19,438 nt of DNA from Gallibacter sp963558965 (GTDB lineage Bacteria > Bacillota > Clostridia > Peptostreptococcales > Anaerovoracaceae), in assembly GCA_963558965.1 (NCBI GenBank), contig CAUWIT010000021.1, positions 1 to 19,438 of the forward strand, written 5' to 3'. Of the stretch, positions 8,639-15,230 are shown piece by piece; position 1 is the stretch's first letter; the number at the start of each line of letters is the position of its first letter. A program made the position numbers and the translations under genes. The notes beneath the pieces were generated by a model. It was not told where the DNA came from, did no database searches, and worked only from the letters and a program-made list of their open reading frames with translations.

Positions 8639-8649
8639 ATACCAGTAAA
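8621..8649 (-). promoter_or_regulatory. Probable tetR promoter
   Basis: On the minus strand TTTACT (8644-8649), 17-bp spacer, TATAGA (8621-8626) reads toward tetR, giving a leader of about 80 nt. Its spacer is almost filled by the palindrome at 8628-8646. Confidence 0.45.
8628..8646. promoter_or_regulatory. 19-bp palindromic operator, probable TetR site
   Basis: ACTGGTAcaataTACCAGT is a perfect 7+5+7 inverted repeat. It covers the -10 box and expected start site of the plus-strand promoter and the spacer of the minus-strand tetR promoter, so one bound dimer would block both. Size and position fit TetR-family operators. PadR is the alternative binder. Confidence 0.6.
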
Positions 8650-8742
8650 TCATTACAAAATATATTTTCTCACCTTGAAAAATATATTTAGATTTAAAGA
8701 GAGAGCTAACGCCTACCCCCTCAAATGAGTTAGCTCTTTTTT
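8645..8742 (+). ncRNA. Candidate small RNA between tetR and padR
   Basis: A consensus promoter starts a transcript at about 8645 that ends in an intrinsic terminator at 8742, giving about 95-98 nt with no credible open reading frame. Predicted hairpin 1 pairs AAATATATTTT (8658-8668) with AAAATATATTT (8679-8689) around the loop CTCACCTTGA. Hairpin 2 is the terminator, with loop GCCTACCCCCTCAAATGA. Both loops are pyrimidine-rich and partly complementary to Shine-Dalgarno sequences (CACCTT; CTACCCCCTC), as in several Gram-positive regulatory RNAs. The 3' end overlaps the padR stop codon by two bases. Expression and targets are unproven. Confidence 0.5.
8702..8742 (+). terminator. Intrinsic terminator of the sRNA candidate
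   Basis: AGAGCTAAC (8702-8710) pairs with GTTAGCTCT (8729-8737) and runs into six Ts (8737-8742). On the minus strand the same stem follows the padR stop, but its tail (CTCTTTAAAT) is weaker, so it may also serve padR. Confidence 0.75.
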
Positions 8743-9280
8743 AGTTATGTTGATTTAATTCTATACATTGTTCCAACCAATTACACAAATATTTTTCTTG
8801 CATAATCGCCCCTAACATAACCATATAATCACTAAGTTCTCTTTGATTTTCAGGTGGTATTGTGCCAAATTTATTTTGTTTTTCCGAAATCGCCTTTAAA
8901 CGATTTTTATGAATATCCAATTGTTTATTTAAAATTTCTAGCTGCTCTTCTTTTGTAACATAGTCTGAAAAATATAATTGCAATCTAAATTCGTCTTTAG
9001 ATGTTCCTTTAGTTTGGTGATCTGATTTTACCCAGCTATCAAACCCTTCTTTACCTTGTGGTGTAAGGGAATACACCTTTTTTTCAAGTGAATTTCCCGA
9101 AATTTTTATTTCATAATCTACAAGTCCCAATTTAGTTAATTTTTTAAGTTCAGGATAAATTTGACTGTGGTTTGCATGCCAACATTCAAATAAGTCGTTA
9201 TTAAAATACTTTGTCAAATCATAACCTGTCATATTTTCTCTGTTTAGTAACCCTAAAATTGCATATTTTAAAGCCCCCAT
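8741..9280 (-). CDS. PadR-family transcriptional regulator
   Basis: 179 residues from the ATG at 9280, supported by AGGGGAG about 10 bases upstream; a longer TTG-started reading has no better site. The N-terminal winged helix is clear: MGALKYAILGLLNRENMTGYDL, then HSQIYPELKKLTKLGLVDYE and the wing KKVYSLTPQGKEGF (about 1-80). The C-terminal part (about 90-176) is helical and matches the Vir_act_alpha_C-type dimerisation domain. PadR proteins repress stress, detoxification or efflux genes and often themselves. It lies 31 bp after the ArsC-like gene with no terminator between, so the two are probably one transcript. Confidence 0.9.
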   Translation of the reverse strand: MGALKYAILGLLNRENMTGYDLTKYFNNDLFECWHANHSQIYPELKKLTKLGLVDYEIKISGNSLEKKVYSLTPQGKEGFDSWVKSDHQTKGTSKDEFRLQLYFSDYVTKEEQLEILNKQLDIHKNRLKAISEKQNKFGTIPPENQRELSDYMVMLGAIMQEKYLCNWLEQCIELNQHN

Positions 9281-9311
9281 AACGAAAAATCTCCCCTTCC
9301 TCGATAACAAC

Positions 9312-9662
9312 TTAAAGCAACTTCTCAGACCATTCCGCCTCTTTAAAACCTGTTAAAACTATATCGCCTTTAACTACAACAGGACGTTTTACAAGCATGC
9401 CATTTGATGCTAATAACTCTAGTTGTTCCTCTTCAGTCATAGTTTTTAGTTTGTCTTTAAGCTGCATTTCGCGGTAAATCATACCACTTGTATTGAAAAA
9501 TTTCTTTAGTGGCATCCCGCTCATTTCGTACCATTTTTTTAGTTCCTCATATGTAGGATTGTCTTCTACAATGTGTCTGTCTGTATACTCAATATTGTTG
9601 TCATCAAGCCATTTCTTTGCTTTTTTGCATGTGCTGCATTTTGGATACTGTACAAATAACAT
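9312..9662 (-). CDS. ArsC/Spx-family thioredoxin-fold protein
   Basis: 116 residues from the ATG at 9662, chosen because GGAGGGG lies 6 bases before it; an ATG five codons earlier overlaps that site. The thioredoxin-like fold carries CSTC at residues 11-14 (YPKCSTCKKAKKWL), then NIEYTDRHIVEDNPTYEEL, FNTSGMIYREMQLKDKL and SNGMLVKRPVVV, the pattern of ArsC-related (YffB/Spx-like) proteins. Classical arsenate reductases use a single N-terminal Cys plus Arg residues; the CxxC here suggests a thiol-disulfide or glutathione-independent reductase, or a regulatory Spx-like role. No arsenic-resistance genes are nearby, so arsenate reduction is not supported by context. Confidence 0.85.
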   Translation of the reverse strand: MLFVQYPKCSTCKKAKKWLDDNNIEYTDRHIVEDNPTYEELKKWYEMSGMPLKKFFNTSGMIYREMQLKDKLKTMTEEEQLELLASNGMLVKRPVVVKGDIVLTGFKEAEWSEKLL

Positions 9663-9709
9663 AAATTTCCCCTCCATTTACCTAAATTTCTTAAATATCT
9701 AATATGTAA

Positions 9710-9715
9710 ATTATA
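9710..9715 (-). promoter_or_regulatory. -10 box ahead of the arsC-like/padR transcript
   Basis: A perfect TATAAT on the minus strand lies about 48 bp before the ArsC-like start codon. No good -35 hexamer is seen at 16-18 bp, so the promoter may be weak or factor-dependent. Confidence 0.4.
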
Positions 9716-9762
9716 CTACTTATTTTTAAAATTAAAAGTACAATTATCATCTTTATATCTAC

Positions 9763-9814
9763 TAAAAAATAAAGTCTCTTGTATATAGCATATCATTGCT
9801 ATTCAAGAGACTTT
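9763..9814 (-). terminator. Intrinsic terminator of the U32/ABC-F operon
   Basis: AAAGTCTCTTG (9771-9781) pairs with CAAGAGACTTT (9804-9814), and ATAGCA pairs with TGCTAT inside. On the minus strand it is followed by ATTTTTT (9764-9770). It lies about 20 bp beyond the ABC-F stop. Confidence 0.88.
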
Positions 9815-9833
9815 TAGCCTATTTTTATCCCTA

Positions 9834-11594
9834 TTATTTAGTTTCACACAATTCTTCTAGTTCTTGGCACAACTTGTCTACTTTTACGAGGTCGTTTTTC
9901 TTAAATGCTTCAGTTATGTTGGACTCTATTTCCTGTTTTTTCCTATCTAGCTCAAGATACTGACTATCAAAATACTTATCGTAAACCATTTTTCTAAATT
10001 TTCTACTGCGTATTCTTCTAACTGTATTATCGTCAACTAAAAGCACGTAATCAGCGCAATTTGCAACTAAATAAAAGTCATGACTTACCATTAACACAGT
10101 TCCCTTGTACTCCCCTAGAGCGTTTTCAAGGGCAATCTGCGCATACAAATCCAAATGGCTTGTTGGCTCATCCAATATTAAAAACTCCGCATCGCTATTG
10201 GCGATAATTGCAATTTGCAATATATTTTGCTCTCCGCCGCTAAGCTGTCCAACCTTTTGATCTATGAAATCCGGCTCTAAACAGTATTTAGCAAGATGGG
10301 CTTTTATGCTTGTTCTGTCGCCAAATCCATGGTCTTGCATAACTTGGTAAACTGTCTTGTCCTCATCCATAGACTCGCCTTGTAGCTGTGAAAGACTTGC
10401 AAATTTTGTATCTTCATCTATATGAATGGCAGGATTTTTGTTTGCAAGTATATCTCTTATTAGAGTTGTTTTCCCTGTACCATTTGCTCCAACTATAGCT
10501 ACCTTTTCACCTTGCAAAACATCGAAATTTACATCTTGCAATAAGTCCTCATCAAAAGAAACCTGATAATCCTTTATACTTAAAATAGTTTTAGGCTCAT
10601 TGTCATTGTCATCAGTATTTTCAATATCCACAACAGGAAAAGCTATTTCCGGCTCACGCACTTCGATAAATGGAGCTTTAATTTGTCTAACACGAAGACG
10701 ATCAAGCTGAGTTTGCTTAGCATTTACAGCTCTACCTATAGTTGGATTTACTAGCAAAGTAGCCCTTTTACGAAGTATATTTACCATTTCCTGTGTACGT
10801 TCTATTTCTTTTTGTTCTTCTATATTTTGAAGTTTTAACATAAGTTTTTCACGCAAAATAGAACAACGATATTCTGTATAAGTTCCATCAAATTCCTGCA
10901 AATCTCCATTTTCCAAATGCAAGATTTTATTGAAACAATGATTTAACAAATATCGGTTGTGAGTAACAACTAACATTGTTCCCTTGTATCCATTGATTAG
11001 CTGGCATAGACTGTTTAAATTTGCAAAGTCAAGAAATACATCTGGCTCGTCTAATATCAATAAATTTGGAGCTAAAAGCATCTCTCTCATAATCTGTAAC
11101 AGTTTGTATTCGCCGCCACTTATCTGTGAAACCTTTGTATTTTCCAGATGTCCCATACCGGCAATATTAAGATTTTTGCGAATATTGCTTTCGTAATTAT
11201 CTCCGTCCATGGCTTCATTTAAGTCTAGTAAATTTTGATATTTTTCAAATGCTGCTTTCATATCCTCTGCAGTTGCCATTTCATCACAAGCCTCTGCAAT
11301 ATCCTTTTGCACATTTAAAAATCTCTGACTTAAAAATTCGAAAACTGTATACTCCTGCAATTTATCTCTAACTGAAAACTGACTTGCATACCCTATGCGA
11401 CAGCTTTCATCTTTTATAATTTTACCATCAAAAAGATAATCATCTGGATTTATAATCATATCTACCAAAGTAGATTTACCAGTGCCATTGCTGCCAATCA
11501 AAGCGCAATGTACACCAGTTTCAAGTGTAAATGAAATCTCATTGTATAAGTCTTTTGCAGGAAAACCATGTGAAAGTTTTTCTACTTGTATCAT
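9834..11594 (-). CDS. ABC-F family ATPase (tandem ATP-binding domains, no membrane segment)
   Basis: 586 residues. Domain 1: Walker A GSNGTGKS (34-41), signature SGGEYK (159-164), Walker B LLILDEP (178-184), H-loop THNRYLL (211-217). A charged linker (about 240-310) follows. Domain 2: Walker A GANGTGKT (369-376), signature LSGGEQN (451-457), Walker B FLILDEP (471-477), H-loop VSHD (503-506). The final 60 residues are a charged helical tail. ABC-F proteins act on the ribosome (translation factors or antibiotic protection). Domain 1 is unusual: the family's DEPTNHLD reads DEPDVFLD, while domain 2 has DEPTSHLD. The gene starts 20 bp after the U32 gene with AAGGAGA upstream, so they form an operon. 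Resistance function cannot be decided from sequence. Confidence 0.93.
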   Translation of the reverse strand: MIQVEKLSHGFPAKDLYNEISFTLETGVHCALIGSNGTGKSTLVDMIINPDDYLFDGKIIKDESCRIGYASQFSVRDKLQEYTVFEFLSQRFLNVQKDIAEACDEMATAEDMKAAFEKYQNLLDLNEAMDGDNYESNIRKNLNIAGMGHLENTKVSQISGGEYKLLQIMREMLLAPNLLILDEPDVFLDFANLNSLCQLINGYKGTMLVVTHNRYLLNHCFNKILHLENGDLQEFDGTYTEYRCSILREKLMLKLQNIEEQKEIERTQEMVNILRKRATLLVNPTIGRAVNAKQTQLDRLRVRQIKAPFIEVREPEIAFPVVDIENTDDNDNEPKTILSIKDYQVSFDEDLLQDVNFDVLQGEKVAIVGANGTGKTTLIRDILANKNPAIHIDEDTKFASLSQLQGESMDEDKTVYQVMQDHGFGDRTSIKAHLAKYCLEPDFIDQKVGQLSGGEQNILQIAIIANSDAEFLILDEPTSHLDLYAQIALENALGEYKGTVLMVSHDFYLVANCADYVLLVDDNTVRRIRSRKFRKMVYDKYFDSQYLELDRKKQEIESNITEAFKKNDLVKVDKLCQELEELCETK

Positions 11595-11614
11595 TAATTT
11601 TTCTCCTTGTATCC

Positions 11615-13858
11615 TTAAATTATTTCCTTGTTAAAGTGACCTCTTGTATCTGTTTCTTGATTGAAAAGTGACCTTTTTTCTTGTCCATTTAATTTTGCTA
11701 TTGCATCTTTAGCTATTTGATAAACTTCTTTTGGTGACTCTATAGTAAAGTTTAATCTAAACGCTTCGATGCCTTCTATTGAAGTCATTTCATCAAGTAA
11801 GTTTAGTATTTTACCATTTAAAATTGTTGTAGTGCAATCAAAGTTAGACACAATAGGGAAACTACCGTATTCATCTTTTATTTCGTACTGTTTAGTTTTG
11901 CATATGCCACATTGTCCCATCTTTTTTAGAGGACAGTATTTTGTAAACAACAGGGGAGCCCTGCCGTAGACAATCATCTCAAGAGCCGGCAACCCGTCAT
12001 TCTTCCTTTGATATGCATCTATCATTTGTGAAATTTGACGCTTGTTTAACTCGTATGAAATAGTGACACGCTTAGCGCCAAGTTTGTGTAGCTGGTAGCA
12101 GCTTTCGGCATTTACAACATTTAGAGAATAGTCGGTAACAAACGGATTTGTGTCCTTGTAGTAATGAATGCCGCCGTATCCTCCAATTAGAAGCTCGCCT
12201 TCTTGAGGTGTGTAATCCACTTGATTTCTTCTTACGATATTTTCAAAATAGATTTCCTCAATACCTGCTTTTTTACACGCCTCGTACTGTTCCTTTGTCG
12301 CAACTGAAGCTGTAATTCGTGGGCTTTTTGGCTCAAATGATATTTTTTCTCTCGGCTCAGCAATCTTAGTTTCTCTTTTTTTGCTGTCTATTTTTTGTTT
12401 GTAAATAGCTTCAACAATAGTTCTCCTTGCGTTGTTAAGTAGCTTAACTGGTATAAACGCTCCATACTCTTCAAATTCGATATCTCCTGCTTTGAAGATT
12501 GTGTCGTTTAGCTTGCTTAGCTGTTTTTCAACCTGTTCTTTTGAAGTAGGATTGTTAATAGCCTCTTCAAGGATTTCATCGCTTTCGTACAAATAATTTA
12601 TGCCACACCCTTCTGCATCTATTACTAGATTTGCACCTGGATATGCGTAAACTTTGTAATCAAGTCTAAATCTCTTAAACTCTTTTTCCAAATTGTTTTC
12701 AAGATCTTTGTAAAACAAATAATCTTTTGTCTTATAAACTATATCTCCCACAGATAGCTTTTCCTTGATTTTTATATAACAGATTTCATCTGCCTTGTTC
12801 ATAAGTTTGCCATCTCTGTCATATAGTTTAACAACTGATAAATTTACATCTTCATTGTTGTGGTCGATGCGAATAATATCATTTTGATTTAATCGTTTCT
12901 CCAATGTTATTTCGTACATACCGCAATACTGACCTGTAACTTTACCAATTTTATAACCGAAATTATTTGGTTTTTGTATATTTGTAAGATCTTTTGGATC
13001 CTCGTGAAATAGATAACCTTTTGTAAAAGTTCTATTGAAAGTCTTTTTTAATTCTTCTTTGTCATTTAAAGTAAGATTGCCATCAAGAGCTGCTCTGTAC
13101 TTAGAAACAACATTTGCAACATAAGCTGGCTCTTTCATACGACCTTCGATTTTTAGGGAATCAATTTCCTTAAGCTCGTCAATATAGTCTATTGTATTTA
13201 AATCCTTAGTAGATAAAATATAGCTGTTGCCTAAAGATTTACCTGTAGTAGTATCGATTAACTCGTAAGGCTTACGACATGAACCAACACATCTACCTCT
13301 GTTGCCGCTTCTGTATCCAATAAGTCCTGATATTAGACAATTGCCCGAATAGGAAACACACAACGCTCCATGGACAAAAATCTCAAGAGGAATTTTTGCC
13401 ATTCTCTTTATTTCCTTTACCTTTTCAATAGGAACTTCACGAGATAGTACAACTCGCTTTGCACCCATTTCCTTAAATAACAGTGTTCCATCTAAGTCGT
13501 CGATACCCATCTGCGTTGAGCAATGAGCTTCCATATCCTTGAAATTTCTCACGATGTAATCAAATACAGCCAAATCTTGAACTATAACGCCGTCTACACC
13601 TATTTCGTTTAGTTGATGTAACTGTCTTACCATATCATCAATCTCATCTTCAAATACGATAGTGTTCATAGTTACATATATCTTTACATCTCTTAGATGA
13701 GCATAAGAAACTACTTCTTTTAACGAATCTATATCAAAGTTGCACGAATACGCACGTGCACCAAATTTTTGCATACCTAAATAAACAGCATCACAACCGT
13801 TTGATACTGCTGCCTTTAACGCTTCCATATTACCTGCTGGAGCTAATAATTCAGTCAT
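11615..13858 (-). CDS. U32 peptidase-family protein with DUF3656 (RlhA/TrhP-like RNA hydroxylation type)
   Basis: 747 residues. The N-terminal U32 domain has MTELLAPAGNMEALKAAV at the start and the family signature EIFVHGALCVSYSGNC (159-174), with conserved Cys167, Cys174, Cys190 and Cys194. A DUF3656-like middle region follows (about 385-500). A second TIM-barrel-like part carries YGRAPLLFTKYCPLK and Cys642/650/653. Although named peptidases, characterised long members (RlhA on 23S rRNA, TrhP on tRNA wobble uridine) take part in RNA hydroxylation and need iron-sulfur-type cysteines. Which RNA this one acts on is not readable here. AAGGAGG precedes the ATG at 13858. It is first in an operon with the ABC-F gene, two proteins linked to translation. 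Confidence 0.92.
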   Translation of the reverse strand: MTELLAPAGNMEALKAAVSNGCDAVYLGMQKFGARAYSCNFDIDSLKEVVSYAHLRDVKIYVTMNTIVFEDEIDDMVRQLHQLNEIGVDGVIVQDLAVFDYIVRNFKDMEAHCSTQMGIDDLDGTLLFKEMGAKRVVLSREVPIEKVKEIKRMAKIPLEIFVHGALCVSYSGNCLISGLIGYRSGNRGRCVGSCRKPYELIDTTTGKSLGNSYILSTKDLNTIDYIDELKEIDSLKIEGRMKEPAYVANVVSKYRAALDGNLTLNDKEELKKTFNRTFTKGYLFHEDPKDLTNIQKPNNFGYKIGKVTGQYCGMYEITLEKRLNQNDIIRIDHNNEDVNLSVVKLYDRDGKLMNKADEICYIKIKEKLSVGDIVYKTKDYLFYKDLENNLEKEFKRFRLDYKVYAYPGANLVIDAEGCGINYLYESDEILEEAINNPTSKEQVEKQLSKLNDTIFKAGDIEFEEYGAFIPVKLLNNARRTIVEAIYKQKIDSKKRETKIAEPREKISFEPKSPRITASVATKEQYEACKKAGIEEIYFENIVRRNQVDYTPQEGELLIGGYGGIHYYKDTNPFVTDYSLNVVNAESCYQLHKLGAKRVTISYELNKRQISQMIDAYQRKNDGLPALEMIVYGRAPLLFTKYCPLKKMGQCGICKTKQYEIKDEYGSFPIVSNFDCTTTILNGKILNLLDEMTSIEGIEAFRLNFTIESPKEVYQIAKDAIAKLNGQEKRSLFNQETDTRGHFNKEII

Positions 13859-13905
13859 CTGTCCTCCTTAATTTTTAAAATTTATTTGTCTTTAACTATC
13901 TCTCT

Positions 13906-13934
13906 ATTTTACCCTATAAACACAAAACAAGAAA
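13906..13934 (-). promoter_or_regulatory. Possible promoter of the U32/ABC-F operon
   Basis: On the minus strand TTTCTT (13929-13934), 17 bp, TAAAAT (13906-13911). The -35 box lies inside the 3' arm of the apbE terminator. The match is modest. Confidence 0.3.
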
Positions 13935-13953
13935 CCCTAAATTGGATTTCTTG
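13920..13953 (-). terminator. Intrinsic terminator of apbE
   Basis: On the minus strand CAAGAAA (13947-13953) pairs with TTTCTTG (13928-13934), extended by CC/GG, followed by TTTTGTG. It lies 10 bp after the apbE stop. Confidence 0.6.
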
Positions 13954-13962
13954 CTAAGTTAA

Positions 13963-15000
13963 TTATGATATTACCGATACTTTTTTATGAGAATGACTCT
14001 GTGTCAGTGCAAAGGTCTCTTTTAAGCCCTCCGTTATATAAATTTCACCTTTTGTGTCCACAAAAACCGCCTCAAAATTGCCATTTTGTTTCCAAAACTC
14101 CACAGCCTTATCAAGCCCCATAATAAACAATGAAGTAGAAAGCCCATCGCATACAAGACCGTCATCTCCAACTATTGTAACTGACAACAATCCGCTGTTT
14201 GCCGGCTTGCCTGTGGCTGGATCCATAATATGCCAATAAGTTTTACCATCCTCTTCAAAATATCTTTCGTAACCACCAGAAGTTATAACGCATTTGTCCT
14301 TTACAGATAAAACCGCCATATTTGACTGGTCCTGTGGATCTTTTATAGCCACCTTCCACGGACTTCCATCAGGTTTTGCACCGATAGTTTGCACATTGCC
14401 ACCTAAATTTAAAATCCCAGAAGTTACACCTTTTTCACGAAAATAATCTGCAACTAATTTTCCTCCATATCCTTTTGCAACACTGCCCAAATCTATTTCC
14501 ATATTTTTATCCAGTGTAACAGTTTTACTCTTTTTATTATATTTGATTTTTTTATATGAAACACTTTGTAATATCTTTTTTATACTTTCATCTGTGGGAA
14601 CTTTGTAATTATCAGTAGTAAAGCCCCATTGACGAACTATAGGATATATGGAAATATCAAGAGCACCATCAGTAACCTTACAAAGCTCCAAAGATTTTTC
14701 CATAAGCTCTGCTCCCTTACCAGTTATCTTACCTTTTCCCTCCTTATTAATTTTATATATTTCACTATTTTCATCAGTAACCGAAACTTGATCAGCTAAA
14801 TCTTTTAATATTTTCTCTCCTTCATCCAGCAATTTTTCATCACCATAAATAGAAAATTCCATAGATGTATCCATTGCAAAAAAACTGGACTCAACTTTAT
14901 CTGTATCACCATTTGCCTTCGCGTCTAAATTGCTCCCACAACTAGTAAGTACGCTTGGTATAATTATCACCGCCAAAATAAAACTCAAAATTTTTTTCAT
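13963..15000 (-). CDS. apbE: ApbE-family FAD:protein FMN transferase lipoprotein
   Basis: 345 residues. ApbE enzymes attach FMN from FAD covalently to a Thr/Ser of secreted or membrane flavoproteins, outside the cytoplasmic membrane. The N-terminus is a lipoprotein signal with lipobox LTSC (18-21), so mature Cys21 is lipidated. Family motifs: SVTDENSEIYKIN (73-85), DLGSVAKGYGG (170-180), LNLGGNV (198-204), SGGYERYF (241-248), HIMDPATGKP (257-266) and CDGLSTS (284-290), containing the metal- and FAD-binding acidic residues. No flavinylation-target (FMN_bind) gene is in this window, so its substrate lies elsewhere. It is divergent from the HID surface protein; the predicted promoters of the two overlap head-on. 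ACTCC on the plus strand just before the start corresponds to a GGAGT ribosome binding site. Confidence 0.95.
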   Translation of the reverse strand: MKKILSFILAVIIIPSVLTSCGSNLDAKANGDTDKVESSFFAMDTSMEFSIYGDEKLLDEGEKILKDLADQVSVTDENSEIYKINKEGKGKITGKGAELMEKSLELCKVTDGALDISIYPIVRQWGFTTDNYKVPTDESIKKILQSVSYKKIKYNKKSKTVTLDKNMEIDLGSVAKGYGGKLVADYFREKGVTSGILNLGGNVQTIGAKPDGSPWKVAIKDPQDQSNMAVLSVKDKCVITSGGYERYFEEDGKTYWHIMDPATGKPANSGLLSVTIVGDDGLVCDGLSTSLFIMGLDKAVEFWKQNGNFEAVFVDTKGEIYITEGLKETFALTQSHSHKKVSVIS

Positions 15001-15031
15001 AAAAACTCCTTAATGCTTATGTGTTCATTAG

Positions 15032-15060
15032 TTGACACTGCTACAACTTTTTGATATATT
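15032..15060 (+). promoter_or_regulatory. Promoter reading toward the HID surface protein
   Basis: TTGACA (15032-15037), exactly 17 bp, TATATT (15055-15060), predicting a start at about 15067 and a leader of about 164 nt. The start lies at the left arm of an inverted repeat. Confidence 0.7.
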
Positions 15061-15066
15061 TCTAGT

Positions 15067-15157
15067 TGGTTAGTCTTGACTTACTGTTATTGATTGATAT
15101 ACCGTCTATCAATCTTAACAGTTTTTTTAAGACTGCTTAGTTAGTCTTTGCTAACCA
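15067..15157 (+). ncRNA. Structured leader RNA (candidate attenuator) of the HID surface gene
   Basis: The predicted transcript can fold as an outer stem TGGTTAG (15067-15073)/CTAACCA (15151-15157) enclosing two hairpins: the terminator at 15084-15121 and AAGACT (15129-15134)/AGTCTT (15143-15148). A second AGTCTT (15072-15077) can instead pair with AAGACT, giving mutually exclusive folds. I see no T-box motif or known riboswitch core. It could be a cis-acting regulator or simply a short terminated RNA. Confidence 0.45.
15084..15128 (+). terminator. Intrinsic terminator inside the leader
   Basis: CTGTTA (15084-15089) pairs with TAACAG (15116-15121) and GATTGATA (15092-15099) with TATCAATC (15107-15114), followed by seven Ts (15122-15128). 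It lies about 100 bp before the start codon of the surface gene, so most transcripts from the promoter at 15032-15060 should stop here unless relieved. Confidence 0.65.
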
Positions 15158-15163
15158 GTTCGT

Positions 15164-15193
15164 ATTGTAGCATATATGTGAATGAGAATGCAA
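15164..15193 (-). promoter_or_regulatory. apbE promoter, extended -10
   Basis: On the minus strand TTGCAT (15188-15193), 18 bp, TACAAT (15164-15169) preceded by TGC, an extended -10. The predicted start is near 15157, with a leader of about 157 nt reading through the same inverted-repeat region as the plus-strand leader but in the opposite direction. Confidence 0.55.
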
Positions 15194-15230
15194 ATGCTAC
15201 TTGTAAATTAATATTACGGAGGGAATCTCA

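Noticed and set aside
15067..15230. T-box or a known riboswitch class
   Set aside because: I could not find the T-box antiterminator sequence or a core motif of a known class; the leader is reported only as structured and unassigned.
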